Origin: Gymnopilus junonius
Taxonomy: Eukaryota > Basidiomycota > Agaricomycetes > Agaricales > Galerinaceae
Assembly (NCBI GenBank): GCA_015501075.1
Contig: JADNYJ010000323.1
Location: forward strand, 1-36,325
Reading direction: 5' to 3'
DNA length: 36,325 nucleotides
Under the pieces are notes generated by a model. That model made no database searches, was not told the origin of the DNA, and worked only from the letters and a program-made list of their open reading frames with translations. This document shows, one piece after another, positions 18,551 through 29,472 of this stretch. Positions within the stretch are counted from its first letter, which is position 1, and the number at the start of each line of letters is the position of its first letter. The position numbers were made by a program, and so were the translations under genes.

Positions 18551-18558
18551 TATATAAA
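18551..18558 (+). promoter_or_regulatory. LTR TATA box
   Basis: TATATAAA lies 32 bp before the T at 18583 that opens the segment complementary to the primer binding site. That is the usual TATA-to-start spacing, placing the R region start at about 18583. Confidence 0.65.
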
Positions 18559-18748
18559 CAGTAGCTAGTCTACGATGTACATTAGCTTGTTCTTGAGAAT
18601 ATACACTCTTGTAACAAAGATGAACTTGAACCACTTAGGCATTCTTCTGTCGAAGACAATACCTAAGTGGACTTCATCGAACGACCTCTACGACTACTAC
18701 GCCAGACCTTATCTTATCAGATTAGGTTCTGTCGTCAACATCGTAACA

Positions 18749-18761
18749 AAAGAACAAGCTA
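18749..18761 (+). other. Primer binding site, self-complementary to the LTR (Tf1-like self-priming)
   Basis: Immediately after the 5' LTR, bases 18750-18761 (AAGAACAAGCTA) are perfectly complementary to 18583-18594 (TAGCTTGTTCTT), the predicted first 12 nt of the element's RNA. In the Tf1/sushi group the 5' end of the transcript folds back on this site and is cleaved to prime minus-strand DNA. I see no tRNA-like PBS instead. Confidence 0.7.
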
Positions 18762-19055
18762 CTACCTCATCAACGCTTCTGCCTAGCAAGCGTTATCCCC
18801 AACATTACGGCTCGAAGAAGAGGACGATTCGCCGCTAGCTTTAGTGACGAAGAATTCTCTGACCCGCATACAGACCGAACCTCTGACGCAGGCGCGTCCG
18901 ACGAATTTGAAACACCACCGAAGGAGAGAACCTCCTCTAACCTGATCACTTTCCTTGGATCTACCTCCAAGAACCCGAATATAAGACCTGACTTTGAATC
19001 TTTGTTAGATACCCTACTAGATCCAACCGGTCTTTTACCCAACAAACGAACCCGA

Positions 19056-20079
19056 AATGCCCAGAGAATCCTCTGACGCTCCCCCTGCCGCCCCCACCTC
19101 TCCCACGGAAAAGGAATAGGAATCATTCCTACCCCCTTCTCTGGAGACTGTTCCAAGGTCAAAACCTTCATTCAAGACTTGGGTGATTATTTCGAATTAA
19201 ATGGCGACATTTACAATACCGACGCCAAGAAAATTGTATTTACCCTTGGACTTCTCAAAGGAGGAGAAGTGGAAGCCTGGAAGAAGGCTTTTAGAGAAGA
19301 CCACACCACAGAGGTCAAAGACGCCGCAGGCGTACCAACCGGAGCTATCACCAAGAACTATGGCCCTGCCTTAGAATTTGAAAAGGCATTCAATGAAGCC
19401 TTTAAACCGACCGAGACGAAGGACCAAGTGTTCTTCGAACTCCGAAACCTGAAGCAAGGAAAAGCTTCAGCCGCAGAATTGAACACCAAGTTCAACGAAC
19501 TTGTGAAAACCGCCAAGATTCCCACTACTGGGAATGAGAGCATCTTAATCGACTACTACATGAACGCCTTGAACAACTGGCTTCAAGAAAAGATTATGGG
19601 ACTCGACATCCTCCCAACCACACTCGCTGCCTGGCAGCGAAAGGCAGTCGAGTATGACACCCATCGAACGAATTTAGCGCGCCTTTTGGGCAAGACCACC
19701 ACCACCCAAGCACCGAACGAACGAAAGACTTGGTGGGCTAACATAGCCAGAGGAAACCCCGCCCCGCACTACCATGCGCGCCCCGAACGAACCACCGAGA
19801 CCCGAACGCCATGGACGTTGACAAGATTGACGTCAACGCCATGACCCAGGAAGAACGAAGTGAGCTCATGAGAAAGGGGCTCTGCTTCCGATGCAAGAAG
19901 CCCGGGCATGTCTCAAGAGACTGCCCGAGAAGGGCAAGAACAGGAGGAACCCTCCGCCAAAGAAGAACCCCCTCAAGGGAAGAGCGCTCCATGCGCACAT
20001 CAGGTCCCTCATGCAGGACCTGACTGAAGAAGAACGCGAAGAAGTGTACGAGATGGGAGACCAAGAGGGTTTTCAATAA
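19056..20079 (+). pseudogene. Retrotransposon gag with zinc knuckle
   Basis: Begins near ATG 19056 (MPRESSDAPPAAPTSPTEKE). A frame change follows, then the capsid part from about 19140 (GDCSKVKTFIQDLGDYFELN, VFFELRNLKQGKASAAELN) in the retrotransposon-gag fold wording, ending near 19800. A further shift leads to MDVDKIDVNAMTQEERSELM and one CCHC knuckle CFRCKKPGHVSRDCP (C-x2-C-x4-H-x4-C). Forms the virus-like particle and binds the RNA. At least two frameshifts split it. Confidence 0.85.
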
Positions 20080-20083
20080 GGAG

Positions 20084-20689
20084 ATGCATGAGACCAACGT
20101 ATGCAACTCCTCTCTAGATATTTATTCTGTAGTCTCAGCTCGAATTGAAAATAAATCGCTCCAATTGCCCTTTTCATTCGAGACCGAGAACAGAACGAAA
20201 ATCGTTGGATCCGCTCTAGGAGACACTGGAGCAAAAGGGAAGTTCATCGACCAGAACTTCACGAAGAAACACAACCTGGTAACAAAGGCACTGGAAAAGA
20301 AATCCGAGTTTACAACGTAGACAGAACCCCGAACAAAAAGGGAACCATCAAGCGCTACGTCGATCTAAAGCTCGACATCGACGGACAACCCCGAATGGAA
20401 CGATTACTGGTCACCGGCCTGGAAAGCAGAAGATCATTCTTGGTTTCCCTGGTTCGAAGAAAACAACCCGGACATCAACTGGAAAAACGGACACGTCAAA
20501 CTCAACAGGGAGATTAGTACTACTTCCCAAATAGAAGAAGTACCCGATGAGGAAATCCAACAAGTCAATCAATTGGACGACTCTTCGGATTTAATCATTT
20601 CCTTTTTAGGTAACGAACCCCTTCCGGAAACGAAGGAGATCTGGAACATCCCTGAGGACGACAACGAAATCTGGATCAACGCAAACTAA
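20084..20689 (+). pseudogene. Retrotransposon aspartic protease region
   Basis: Contains SALGDTGAKGKFID, the D-T-G-A catalytic motif of retropepsins in the form usual for these gypsy elements, which processes the polyprotein. The frame breaks after EFTT (about 20318). The following 370 bp, up to a stop at about 20689, carry WFEENNPDINWKNGHVKLN and an acidic linker in shifted frames. Confidence 0.75.
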
Positions 20690-20699
20690 CTCCTCACAA

Positions 20700-22140
20700 A
20701 TCTTCGCTCAGAAGCACGACGTGAAGAAGGAAGAAAAGCCGCTCAAGAAATGATCCCACCGGAATACCACGAATACCTGGACATCTTCGACAAGGACACC
20801 GCCAACCGATTCCCCGAGTCTCGATCTTGGGACCATAAGATCGAACTCAAAGAAGGTTTTCAACCCAAGGTTTTCAAAACGTATCCCCTGACGCCCTCTG
20901 AGGATACGAATTGGACAAATTTTGGAAGAAAACCTGAAGAAAGGATATATCCGACCGTCTAAATCGCCCATGGCTCCCCCTTCTTTTTCGTATCTAAAAA
21001 GGATGGGAAGCTTCGACCCTGCCAAGATTACCGGTATCTGAATGAATGGACTGTCAAGAACGCCTATCCTCTCCCTCTGATCCCCGAACTAATGGATAAA
21101 CTCAAAGGAGCCAAGTATTTCACTAAACTTGATGTCCGATGGGGTTACAACAACATTCGGATCAAGGATGGCGACCAATGGAAAGCGGCGTTCAAGACAA
21201 ACAAAGGACTCTTCGAACCGACGGTCATGTTTTTCGGCATGTGCAATTCCCCGGCAACTTTCCAGTCAATGATGGACTCGATGTTCAAAGATGTCGTCCA
21301 TCAAGGCTTCGTCATTATCTACATGGATGATATTCTTATCTTCCATAAAGATAAGAAGAAACTGGAACAGATAACAAAGGAAGTACTTCAAATACTCCAG
21401 GACAACGATTTGTATTTGAAACCGGAAAAATGGCGTTCGCCAGACAAAAATCGACTATCTTGGAATGATCATCCAAGAAGGAAAGATATCGATGGACCCT
21501 TCCAAACTCAGCGGTATCGCTGACTGGCCGGAACCGAAGAACGTAAAACAGGTCCGATCCTTCTTAGGATTCGGAAACTTTTACAGAAGATTTATTCGGA
21601 AATACTCGGAAATAGCTCGCGCGCTTAACGAGCTATTAAAAAAGGACCGTAGTTCGAATGGAATGAAGACGCAAAAAATCATTCGAACTACTGAAACGAA
21701 AATTCACGGAAGAACCCGTTTGACCATGCCGGACACTGCTAAACAATTCCAGATTGAATGTGACGCATCCAAATACGCATCTGGAGCAGTTTTAACTCAG
21801 CTCGACAGCAACGGAGACCGACACCCGGTGGCATTCATCTCGAAGACATTCTCTCCCACCGAGAGAAATTACGAGATTTATGACAGAGAATTACTGGCAA
21901 TGATCCGATCCCTCAAAGAATGGCGACACTACATTCAAGGATCGACATTTACGACGATCATCTATTCCGATCACAAGAACTTGACGTACTTCAGAAGTAC
22001 TCAGAAATTGAATAGACGCCAAGCAAGATGGTCTCTATTCCTTTCGGAATACGATATCCAACTGGTCCACCTCCCCGGAAGCAAGATGGTACAATCAGAT
22101 GCCCTTTCACGAAGACCGGACATGATCCCCGATGAGGATC
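20700..22140 (+). pseudogene. Reverse transcriptase and RNase H of the gypsy element
   Basis: Starts around MIPPEYHEYLDIFDKDTANR. RT fingers and palm follow ([12 protein letters not shown] in a shifted frame, [29 protein letters not shown]) with the catalytic YMDD at 21320-21331. The connection KQVRSFLGFGNFYRRFI leads into RNase H (FQIECDASKYASGAVLTQ, YEIYDRELLAMIRSLKEW, TIIYSDHKNLTYF). Frame changes lie near 20913 and 20985 (both fit one lost T), at about 21440-21470 and near 21660. All catalytic motifs are visible, so the enzyme was once complete. Confidence 0.9.
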
Positions 22141-24052
22141 ATGACAACGAAGACAAGATTCTCCTTCCGGAGAATCTATTTATAAATTTGATTGACGCCG
22201 ATCTGCAAATAGAAATCACCCAATCAAGGAAACAGGACAAGGACGTAGTCGACGCATTAAAACTCCTAACCCAAGAAGGACCACGAAGTCTCGCCAAAGA
22301 CTTAGATGACTGGGAGACAATGCAGATGGAAGGCATCGGCGAATTGATCTTTTACAAGAAAAAGAACTATATTCCCGATGACCAGGAACTACGCAGAAAA
22401 ATTGTCGCGATGTACCATGACTCGGTCACTGCAGGACACCCCGGAGAACTGGAAACGTACAATGCTGTCTGACAACTATACTGGTGGCCCGGAATGCGAA
22501 CATTCGTCAAGAATTACATCAAAGGGTGCGGACAATGCCAGCAATTCAAGATCAACCGAAACCCGGCGAATCCCTCCTTGCACCCGATTGAAGGAGCCAA
22601 ATCCATGAGACCATTCGCACAATGCTCCATGGATATGATCACGGACCTCCCAGCATCGACGGATTGATTCTTTATTGATCGTGGTAGATCACGGACTTAC
22701 AAAGGGGGTAATTATCATGCCTTGCTCGAAAACTCTTTCGCAAGAAGGAGCGGCATTACTCCTTCAGGACAACCTTTTCAAGCGATTTGGCCTACCGGAC
22801 AGCATCATTTCCGATAGAGGACCCCAATTCGCAGCAAAAACCTTCCAAGAACTGCTCAAACTTCTTGGAATCAAGTCAAAACTGTCAACGGCGTATCACC
22901 CTCAGTCAGATGGTACCACGGAACGATTCAATCAGGAGATAGAAGCGTATCTTGCTATCTATTGCTCGTCGAACCCGACCACCTGGAAACAACACGTTGG
23001 CACCCTGGAATTCGTCCATAACGATCGAAGACATGCGGACAGGCAAAGAACCCCGTTTGAACTCATGTTCGGAACCAACCCAGTGGCTATTCCCACCACA
23101 TTCGAAAATACGAAGTTTCCCTCCATAGAAGAAAAACTGAAAAACCTCATCTCGGACAGAAAAGAAGCCCTTGCCGCCACGAACTGGCAAGAGCAAGAAT
23201 GGCGATCGACGAAAGTCTAACTTTGTACCATTCAAAGAAGGACAAAAGGTATGGCTCGATTCAAGAACCTGAAGACACGGTATAATAAGAAACTGGCACC
23301 GAGAAGAGAAGGACCGTTCAAGATCAAACGTGTCTTAGGACCTCTCACGTATCAACTACAGTGCCAAAGACATGGAGGATTCATGACATCTTCCATGCAA
23401 CATTGTTGATGCCCTTACACGGAAACACAGGTTCACGGCCGGAACTTCACTCAACCACCCCCTGAAACGATTGATGGAGAACCAGAATACGAGGTCGAAA
23501 CGATTCTGAACCATCGAAAGTACAGAAAACGGACGCTATCAATACCACGTCAAGTGGCTCGGCTATCCTATATCCGAAGCATCGTGGAACCCGGATCAAA
23601 CCTTGCCAACGCATCAGAAAAACTTGGAGTTTACAAGCAACTTCATCACCTACCACCCTACCAACTATGAACTCGAACACCGCGTCCCCCTCTTACTACG
23701 ACAACTCGTTCATGGCCGATCTTTTTACAACAAACTCGAACACCACGCCCCTCTCTCACCAAGATACATTCATAGTCGACACCCTCACCTTCCCGAAACC
23801 GCCACCCACACCGAACAGATGAAGATCACCTACTGGGAATGGAAGTTCGCACGAGAACCTCCTGCACCAGTACCTAATAATATAACCTGGAAAAGTGAAC
23901 AAGAATGGAACGCCATCGTGACCACCAGGATGATCGATCGAGAAAACGACAGATGGGACACTGAAACAATCACCCCTACCAAGGAGAAGGCCTCAAGGCG
24001 CCTGATCAAGAAACTGCGGACTGTCCTTGAGGAATACTTGGAATACCTATAA
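22141..24052 (+). pseudogene. Integrase with chromodomain and an unusual C-terminal extension
   Basis: H2C2 zinc-binding region: MYHDSVTAGHPG ... GCGQCQQFK. Catalytic core residues: SMDMITDLP (first Asp), ISDRGPQFAAKTF (second Asp) and TTERFNQEIEAYL (Glu). Stops at about 22470 and 22665 and frameshifts near 23216 and 23520 break it. The chromodomain reads YEVETILNHRK ... GRYQYHVKWLGYPISEASW with its aromatic-cage positions, and would target integration to modified histone H3. The same frame then runs another ~150 codons to 24052 with segments such as TYWEWKFAREPPAPVPNN and KEKASRRLIKKLRTVLEEYL, whereas such polyproteins normally end soon after the chromodomain. Confidence 0.82.
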
Positions 24053-24107
24053 AAAGGTGAACCTGCCCACCTCATATTCCCCAGTTCCTTCATCGTCCCA
24101 CACAAAC

Positions 24108-25317
24108 ATGCCTCGCCTCTCTACTCGAACGCCGCTGCCTCGCTCCCACCTCGTCCCCTTCTGCAATACGCGCTCGCCTCGCCCAAGCGAACGCACCCTC
24201 ACTCGAACCGACCCCCGCCCCTCTTCCTCTCGAACTAGAACAGAAGTCCGTCTCTCCAGACGGACTCCTCCTCTGACTCACCCGATCCGAACGACGCTCC
24301 ATTCATGAGGTACCCACCTCCTATCCCTACGGTACACGCCCCCATCCGCTCTTGAGGACTTCCTCAACTTACTCGACTTTGTCGATTTTCAACAGCTACC
24401 CACAAGGAACTCGAACAGTTCCTTGAACCATCCCCGCTGTTATTCCACCGCCCTCGAGGTCCTTCAAAATGATCCCTTCCTTAGGGATACCCTCAGGCAA
24501 TTCAAGCACGAAGTCGACCGCACCAACCGCCATCGTGAAGTGTCAAGGCGTCGAACCAAATCCCTTCAACTATTCGAGACCCTGATGCGCTTTCGGCTCG
24601 AAAGAACCATCAACCCCCTCCTCGTCAGCAGCAGACGACGAGGAGAACGTCCTCCCGCTGCAACTCCGCTATTAGGTCCGAAGACGAACCTTTCCACTCC
24701 CCCTCCCTTATAACGTCGCCCCACAGACCGATCCGCCCGTTCCTCCTCGCGACGAACGATTCGTCAACACCGTCCAGTCGACGACCACTCCTCAAGACCC
24801 CTTCCGCCACGCTCCCTTGCACCACCCCCGACCACGCCACCCATCACCACCCCCCGAAGACACCCCTCGCTACCATGCAGACGACCTCTGCCCAGAACGC
24901 CGCCCGTATCCACCCTCCTCCTACACGAACCCCCTTCTTTACCGCCCAGACCCAGACTCCCTTCCGACCGCCCGAACCCGACGAAACCCCCGACCGAGTC
25001 CACGACGGCGCTGCTTTGTTTGCAGCAGCGCGAACCACTGGCAGGCAGACTGCCGTAGCTACCGCTGCCGCCACTGCCGCCAGTATCGTCCTGGCCATAA
25101 CTCGATCGACTGTAGTCGACGACCGATCCGACGAAGTGACGGGGAGTTCGTAGGCTATGCCTATGAATTCACGGAGGAACAATTGGCGAACATCGACAAC
25201 ATCGACAACACGCCAAACGACTGGTATGACGCGGCACATGACTCCTGGCAGGGAGAAGACGCCGAAAACAACATGAGCGGCGAGCCCATTATTGAAGCCA
25301 GGGGCTTCAATTCTTAG
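24108..25317 (+). pseudogene. Extra retrotransposon ORF with two zinc knuckles
   Basis: A third coding unit of about 400 codons between pol and the 3' LTR. ATG 24108 opens an Arg/Thr/Pro-rich part (MPRLSTRTPLPRSHLVP). After one in-frame TGA (24306-24308) the same frame continues ALEDFLNLLDFVDFQQLPTR and FLRDTLRQFKHEVDRTNRH. One frame change between 24713 and 24817 leads to a proline-rich part and two knuckles, CFVCSSANHWQADC (C-x2-C-x4-H-x4-C) and CRHCRQYRPGHNSIDC (C-x2-C-x6-H-x4-C), then an acidic tail ending GFNS with TAG at 25315-25317, ten bases before the LTR. Layout (helical part, linker, zinc knuckles) resembles a second gag-like RNA-binding protein; this is inference. Confidence 0.65.
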
Positions 25318-25327
25318 TAGGGGGTAA

Positions 25328-25781
25328 TGTTACGACTCTCTTTCTTTATCTTATCGCGCGCCCTCTTTCCTTTTCCTTATCATTTTATCGAACAATTACT
25401 ATTTATAGTTTCTTCATGATCATCTTCGCTCGCGAGATGATCATTCTCTTTCTTACTTGTACGAGGACAATCTTTTCCTTTCTGATCATCATCCCTTCCG
25501 CAGTACTCTATGATGATCATCCCCTTCCGATTCCCCTTGTTTCGTTATCGTTTCATTATATTATTATCAACCACAAATACTATATAAACAGTAGCTAGAC
25601 TACGATGTACATTAGCTTGTTCTTGAGAAATACACATCTCTTGTAACATTCGAGACGAACTTGAACCACTAGGCATTCTTCTGTCGAAGACAATACCTAG
25701 CGGACTTCATCGAACGAACTCTACGACTACTATGCCAGACCTTATCTTATCTGATTAGGTTCTGTCATCAACGTCGTAACA
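25328..25781 (+). repeat. 3' LTR
   Basis: 454 bp, starts TGTTACGA and ends CGTAACA, pairing with 18307-18748. TATA box equivalent at about 25581. Inverted repeats recur at 25416-25444 (perfect 10-bp arms ATGATCATCT/AGATGATCAT) and 25484-25492 with 25510-25518. A short purine-rich AGTAGGGGG just before it is the candidate polypurine tract. Confidence 0.88.
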
Positions 25782-26216
25782 GTTACTCTTGTGTGATTCA
25801 TAGAGGAAATAAAGAGCATGAATTAAAGATATTATTGAGAGCATATTAGCTAAATCTTGTACAGAAGATGACTACTGACTCCAAAGTCAGATTAAGGTTG
25901 AGCACGAGCCCAGCAACCACCCCGACGCAGACTGACGCTCAATGTTGGCGATGAGCGGGCACTGATGATGTGGCAACAGATTTGATGGCACCGCAGAGCC
26001 CTGATGATGCTCAAAGCCAAAATAAGCCAAAGTGGGATTAAGGGTTCACCTTCTTTTCTCACCAAGTTGAGGCTCCGACTGATTCTCGGCCTCTTGCCGA
26101 CTTTCAAATCGAATTCAAATGAACCTCAAATGAACCTCAAATCGAGCTCAAATCGAGCACTCTGAAGAACCCTAATATACCGTGTGAATGAGATTGACTT
26201 TCAGAGTCACGAAGAA
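25782..26216. other. Spacer between retrotransposon and DHHC gene, with 11-bp tandem repeats
   Basis: No gene recognised. At 26104-26158 there are five 11-bp units: TCAAATCGAAT, TCAAATGAACC twice, TCAAATCGAGC twice. The rest is unremarkable and contains the 3' flank of the minus-strand DHHC gene. Confidence 0.6.
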
Positions 26217-27577
26217 TTAACACGGACCTTGGAGGAGTGCCGATAGCAGGGGTTTTTTCAAGAATATCTGCCAGTTTTGAAAAAGACCAAGATCGTAAAT
26301 TCTCTCATTCGGCAAAACCGCACCTGTGGTGGCGTGGTTAGGTCCTCCTTTGGGAATGCAAACAAAGTAATGGCTTGTATACGTTTAGGGTCATTCGAGG
26401 GAGGTCGTAATGATTCTAAGGTAGTTTCTCCACGAAGGATTTTGCAGATGGACGTTGCCGTCATACACTTGTGGATGAGGATATCAGTACCGAAGAAGAA
26501 TTAAGAGCATTTCTACACACGTACGACCGAGAAAATAGACAAAAGGAGAGTAATACCTGCAGTGGCAAGAACTCGGAGATGAGGTTCTTCAACGAGATGG
26601 CCATATTGGGGAGTTAAATCTCCTTGGCAGTCAACTTTCATCAGAATATATCCAAGAAGCATGCCGACTATCCATCTTCCAAAGGACCAGCACAGACAAC
26701 CCATGATCCCCACCAGTCCCACCAGACTTCATTTGCCCAAGTGTTTTGATGGGAAGTTTTCAGTGCCAACAGCGCATGGGTAATCAGGATTCTGCATATG
26801 GGAAAAATGGCGACCAAGAAAGTCACGGGTAAAAGGCACAAAAGACAGATGAAGGCTTTGAGTTTGGAAAGTGTTACGCAATTCCCTAGCTGAAAAAGGT
26901 GGTAAGTCTTTGCTCAGAAAGCCTTGAAACGTTGGAAAATTATACCCATGGACAATGGTGATCAAAGTCAAGTCTACAAACACCACAAGTTGAGCAATGG
27001 TGGGTCCGCGGTGGTTTCCATTTACCGTTGCAATCGCCCTTGTTGCAAACTACGAGGTCACCAGTTTTGGTCGCACATTGATAGGGTTCCGTTAATAGTA
27101 TCTTCTCCGGGAGTGGATACAGAGCAACATTGTGGGATCGACGGCCTAAGCACAGGTACAAATAGAGTCCAGCAACAGAAGAAATGAGTAGGTTGGTAGA
27201 CACTATATATAGGCTGCAAAGCACGTATGTCAATGAGTAACAAAGACAAAATTTTTGGGGATTGGCAACACAAACATCCAAGCAAATAAGACGAATAACG
27301 GCGAACGAGCCAAGAGACTATAGCACGTTACATTATAACTCAGTATAGAGACAAAATATTTCGGAAATATATCAGAAAGGAACTTACCTCCAATATGAAA
27401 CGTACACAGATACCAGCCAAACCTTCAGTAGTACATAATTAGACTCGATTCGGAAGTTGGCAAAGGCTCAGGTACAAACGCTATAAGGGAGAAGACAAAG
27501 ACCTGGACGATAGTTTCTATTAATACTGTCCATTTGAAGGCGAATGAAGAGAGCAGCCAAGTATCGCAGACCGTCAT
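26217..27577 (-). CDS. DHHC-type protein S-acyltransferase (palmitoyltransferase)
   Basis: Integral membrane enzyme that attaches palmitate to protein cysteines. The cysteine-rich domain is clear: [20 protein letters not shown] directly followed by DHHCPW, the catalytic motif. A 57-nt intron follows, then [20 protein letters not shown], a membrane segment, and [12 protein letters not shown] / [14 protein letters not shown]. Upstream are hydrophobic segments ([20 protein letters not shown]). The tail [13 protein letters not shown] ... [20 protein letters not shown] resembles fungal homologues and ends with TAA at 26219-26217. The frame breaks near 26682 (fits one T lost from a T run) and twice more in the C-terminal exon. 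The 5' end is unresolved; 27577 is the most plausible ATG. Divergent from the phosphatase gene at 27800. Confidence 0.8.
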
Positions 27578-27799
27578 GCAGATGCTCGTAAGACAGCGAA
27601 GTGGTCGACGGCGGACGCGGACTTGAGAGGCAGTAAACGAACCAAACACTCCGTTACTAAATATCTACTTTCACACCCATGACATTCAATGATTTTGATT
27701 GATAGCTCATTATGACAACCATCTTAAGCAGCTAGCACAGGCCCTTGCCCCTCTTTCCAACACATCCAACTCACTGAGCCGGATCCATTCATAACAGAA
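27578..27799. promoter_or_regulatory. Divergent promoter region, DHHC gene and phosphatase gene
   Basis: About 220 bp separate the likely starts of two oppositely oriented genes, so both promoters must lie here, unless the DHHC gene has a further upstream exon. No specific element was identified. Confidence 0.4.
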
Positions 27800-28488
27800 A
27801 TGCTTTCTTTCCCCTCGCAAAACTGGGCAAAGGCTCTGGTCCCGCTAAAGCAAAACTCAATTTGAATTGCTTACCCGGATATGGTCGCTTGGCCAGCCTT
27901 ATCACCTCGCGACTCTATCTCTCAGATCTCTGGACTGCTAGCAATGCCGAAAAACTTAGCGAGCTTGGTATAACTCATGTTATATCAGTCCTCGAAGCCA
28001 AGCCAGACCTTCCAGAGTTCATTCGTCATGATCGAAGACTTCATTTGCCCATTGCAGACCGAACGGAGTCAGATATCTTGCAATACTTGGATACTACGAC
28101 AGCCTTCATTTCGAAAGCTCTTGAAGAAGACGAGAACAACAAGGTCTTAGTATGTTTTTGAGTTCTGAATCTGTCGAACTGCCCTTATATTTCATTTAAA
28201 GGTCCACTGTGTTCAAGGGATCAGCCGCAGTGCAACAGTAGTCTGCGCATACCTTATTGCGACCACCGGTATGACCGCGACGGCCTCGATTGAACATGTT
28301 CAATCTGTCCGTGCATTGTTTGTCCCAACCTTGGATTCCGACTGCAGTTGGACGAATACTCAACTAAATACGTGAAACCCAAACCTCATCCACTGCAAAC
28401 TACCTTTTTAGAATTCTTTAACCTTGGGAGAGTCTCGGCACGATTACACAAATCAAGAAACAAAGAGAACATTGTGAAGGATCCTTGA
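27800..28488 (+). CDS. Dual-specificity protein phosphatase
   Basis: Small cytosolic-type DSP that would dephosphorylate Tyr and Ser/Thr. Start at ATG 27800; the main frame is one base out and reads LYLSDLWTASNAEKLSELGI, THVISVLEAKP and HLPIADRTESDI (general-acid Asp region). A 52-nt intron (28150-28201) splits the protein just before the active-site loop VHCVQGISRSATVVCAYLI, which has the full HC-x5-R-S signature. The end (LQLDEYSTKYVKPKPHPLQ) is read after another one-base shift at about 28327 and stops with TGA at 28486-28488, giving about 210 residues. Both frame breaks fit one base lost from a short C or A run, so the gene may be intact in reality. Confidence 0.85.
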
Positions 28489-28691
28489 GGCCCCCAGACT
28501 TCAGTACTCAACAAAGTCAGCGATTTTCATGTGATGCCATTGGGGTATACTTATTATTTCTTTATACTACAACACCGACTTGATAACGTACAGCAGCATT
28601 TTTGGGACACATGACATGCTTTCAATCCTGCGTCTCATGGAAATGTAAAGTGACACGAAGTGGGAGGACCAGATGACAATGAGAAAAGGCC

Positions 28692-29472
28692 CTACAAATC
28701 GGGGTTGAGGTCCAAATCGAGATCAAAGAACTGAGGTTGAGGGTACGAAGATCTTGTCGATAAGGGTTGGCACCGGGCATGTTGGGGCCCGCATCTACTT
28801 TTGGCGACATAGTTGGGGCTATATATGAATAGTCATTCATTGACATCGGATTGTAATGTAAATAGAATATTCTTACGGTGTCCAACAGAGTGCGTTTCTC
28901 CTAGCAGTCCAAGAGGTGCTTCGGCATTCAAGCCCGCGGCGCATCTTCTCTTCATTGGGGAAAGGAGGGAAAAACAGTGGAGGTGGAGGTTGGCCAGGAA
29001 GTGTGAGATCAGGCATGTTGGGAGGAGCAGACGTGAATGCACTAAGACTCTGAGCATATGCAAGTAATTCGGGATATGGGATTGAGGCTGCACACAGATT
29101 GTTTTAATATGCTTGGAATATTTTTCAAGGATTGCTGTGGGTCTACCTTTCTTAGCTTCCTCGATAGCTTTGATACGTTCATCTCCTTCTTCTATCAGTT
29201 CTTCTAGTTCTGCCTTCCCAGATGCCAGCTCCACACATATTTCGCGCCATTGGGCTTCTAGGTCAAGAATTTCAGCCTCGAGAGGTCAATCTTTCTCTGC
29301 TTGATTTGATGAGTATGAGCCAGATTGATGGCAGATACTAAAGCTTTGTCACATTCCAGGAAAGTAGAGAGCGGGGGACGTGGGGAGGTTTTGGACTGAG
29401 GAGGTGACAATGATAAACAGGTATTAGCCAAGGCTTGCAGCTCGCTCAATGGTGCGAGTAAGGTCGCGACAT
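28692..29472 (-). CDS. MED4: Mediator complex subunit 4
   Basis: Component of the Mediator middle module that links activators to RNA polymerase II in the nucleus. Start at ATG 29472; one base must be restored at about 29467 to read TLLAPLSELQALANT. Then come STFLECDKALVSAINLAHTH, EILDLEAQWREICVELASGK (coiled coil) and ELIEEGDERIKAIEEAKK. After a 60-nt intron come SIPYPELLAYAQSLSAFTSA, MPDLTLPGQPPPPLFFPPFP and NAEAPLGLLGETHSVG. A second intron (GTAAGA...ATATAG) leads to the last exon, ending FFDLDLDLNPDL with TAG at 28694-28692; this is the usual basidiomycete MED4 ending. Frame breaks near 29282, 28938 and 28750 besides the first. Since MED4 is a single-copy core gene, these may be sequencing errors. 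Confidence 0.85.

Larger units (their letters stand above)
18307..18748 (+). repeat. 5' LTR
   Basis: 442 bp, starts TGTTACGA and ends CGTAACA. The right half (from about 18505) matches the 3' LTR closely; the left half (U3) is much more diverged. It holds two inverted repeats, a TATA box at 18551-18558 and the predicted start of the R region at 18583. Confidence 0.88.
18307..25781 (+). mobile_element. Ty3/gypsy chromodomain LTR retrotransposon, complete but degenerate
   Basis: Two TG...CA LTRs enclose gag, protease, reverse transcriptase, RNase H, integrase and chromodomain in Ty3/gypsy order, plus extra coding sequence before the 3' LTR. Total length is about 7.5 kb. The RT/RNase H/integrase wording matches the Tf2-1-like polyproteins common in Agaricomycetes. 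Many frameshifts and several stops break the ORFs, so it is inactive as sequenced. The 5 bp flanking the LTRs (ATGGC left, GTTAC right) do not match, so no target-site duplication is visible. Confidence 0.9.
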
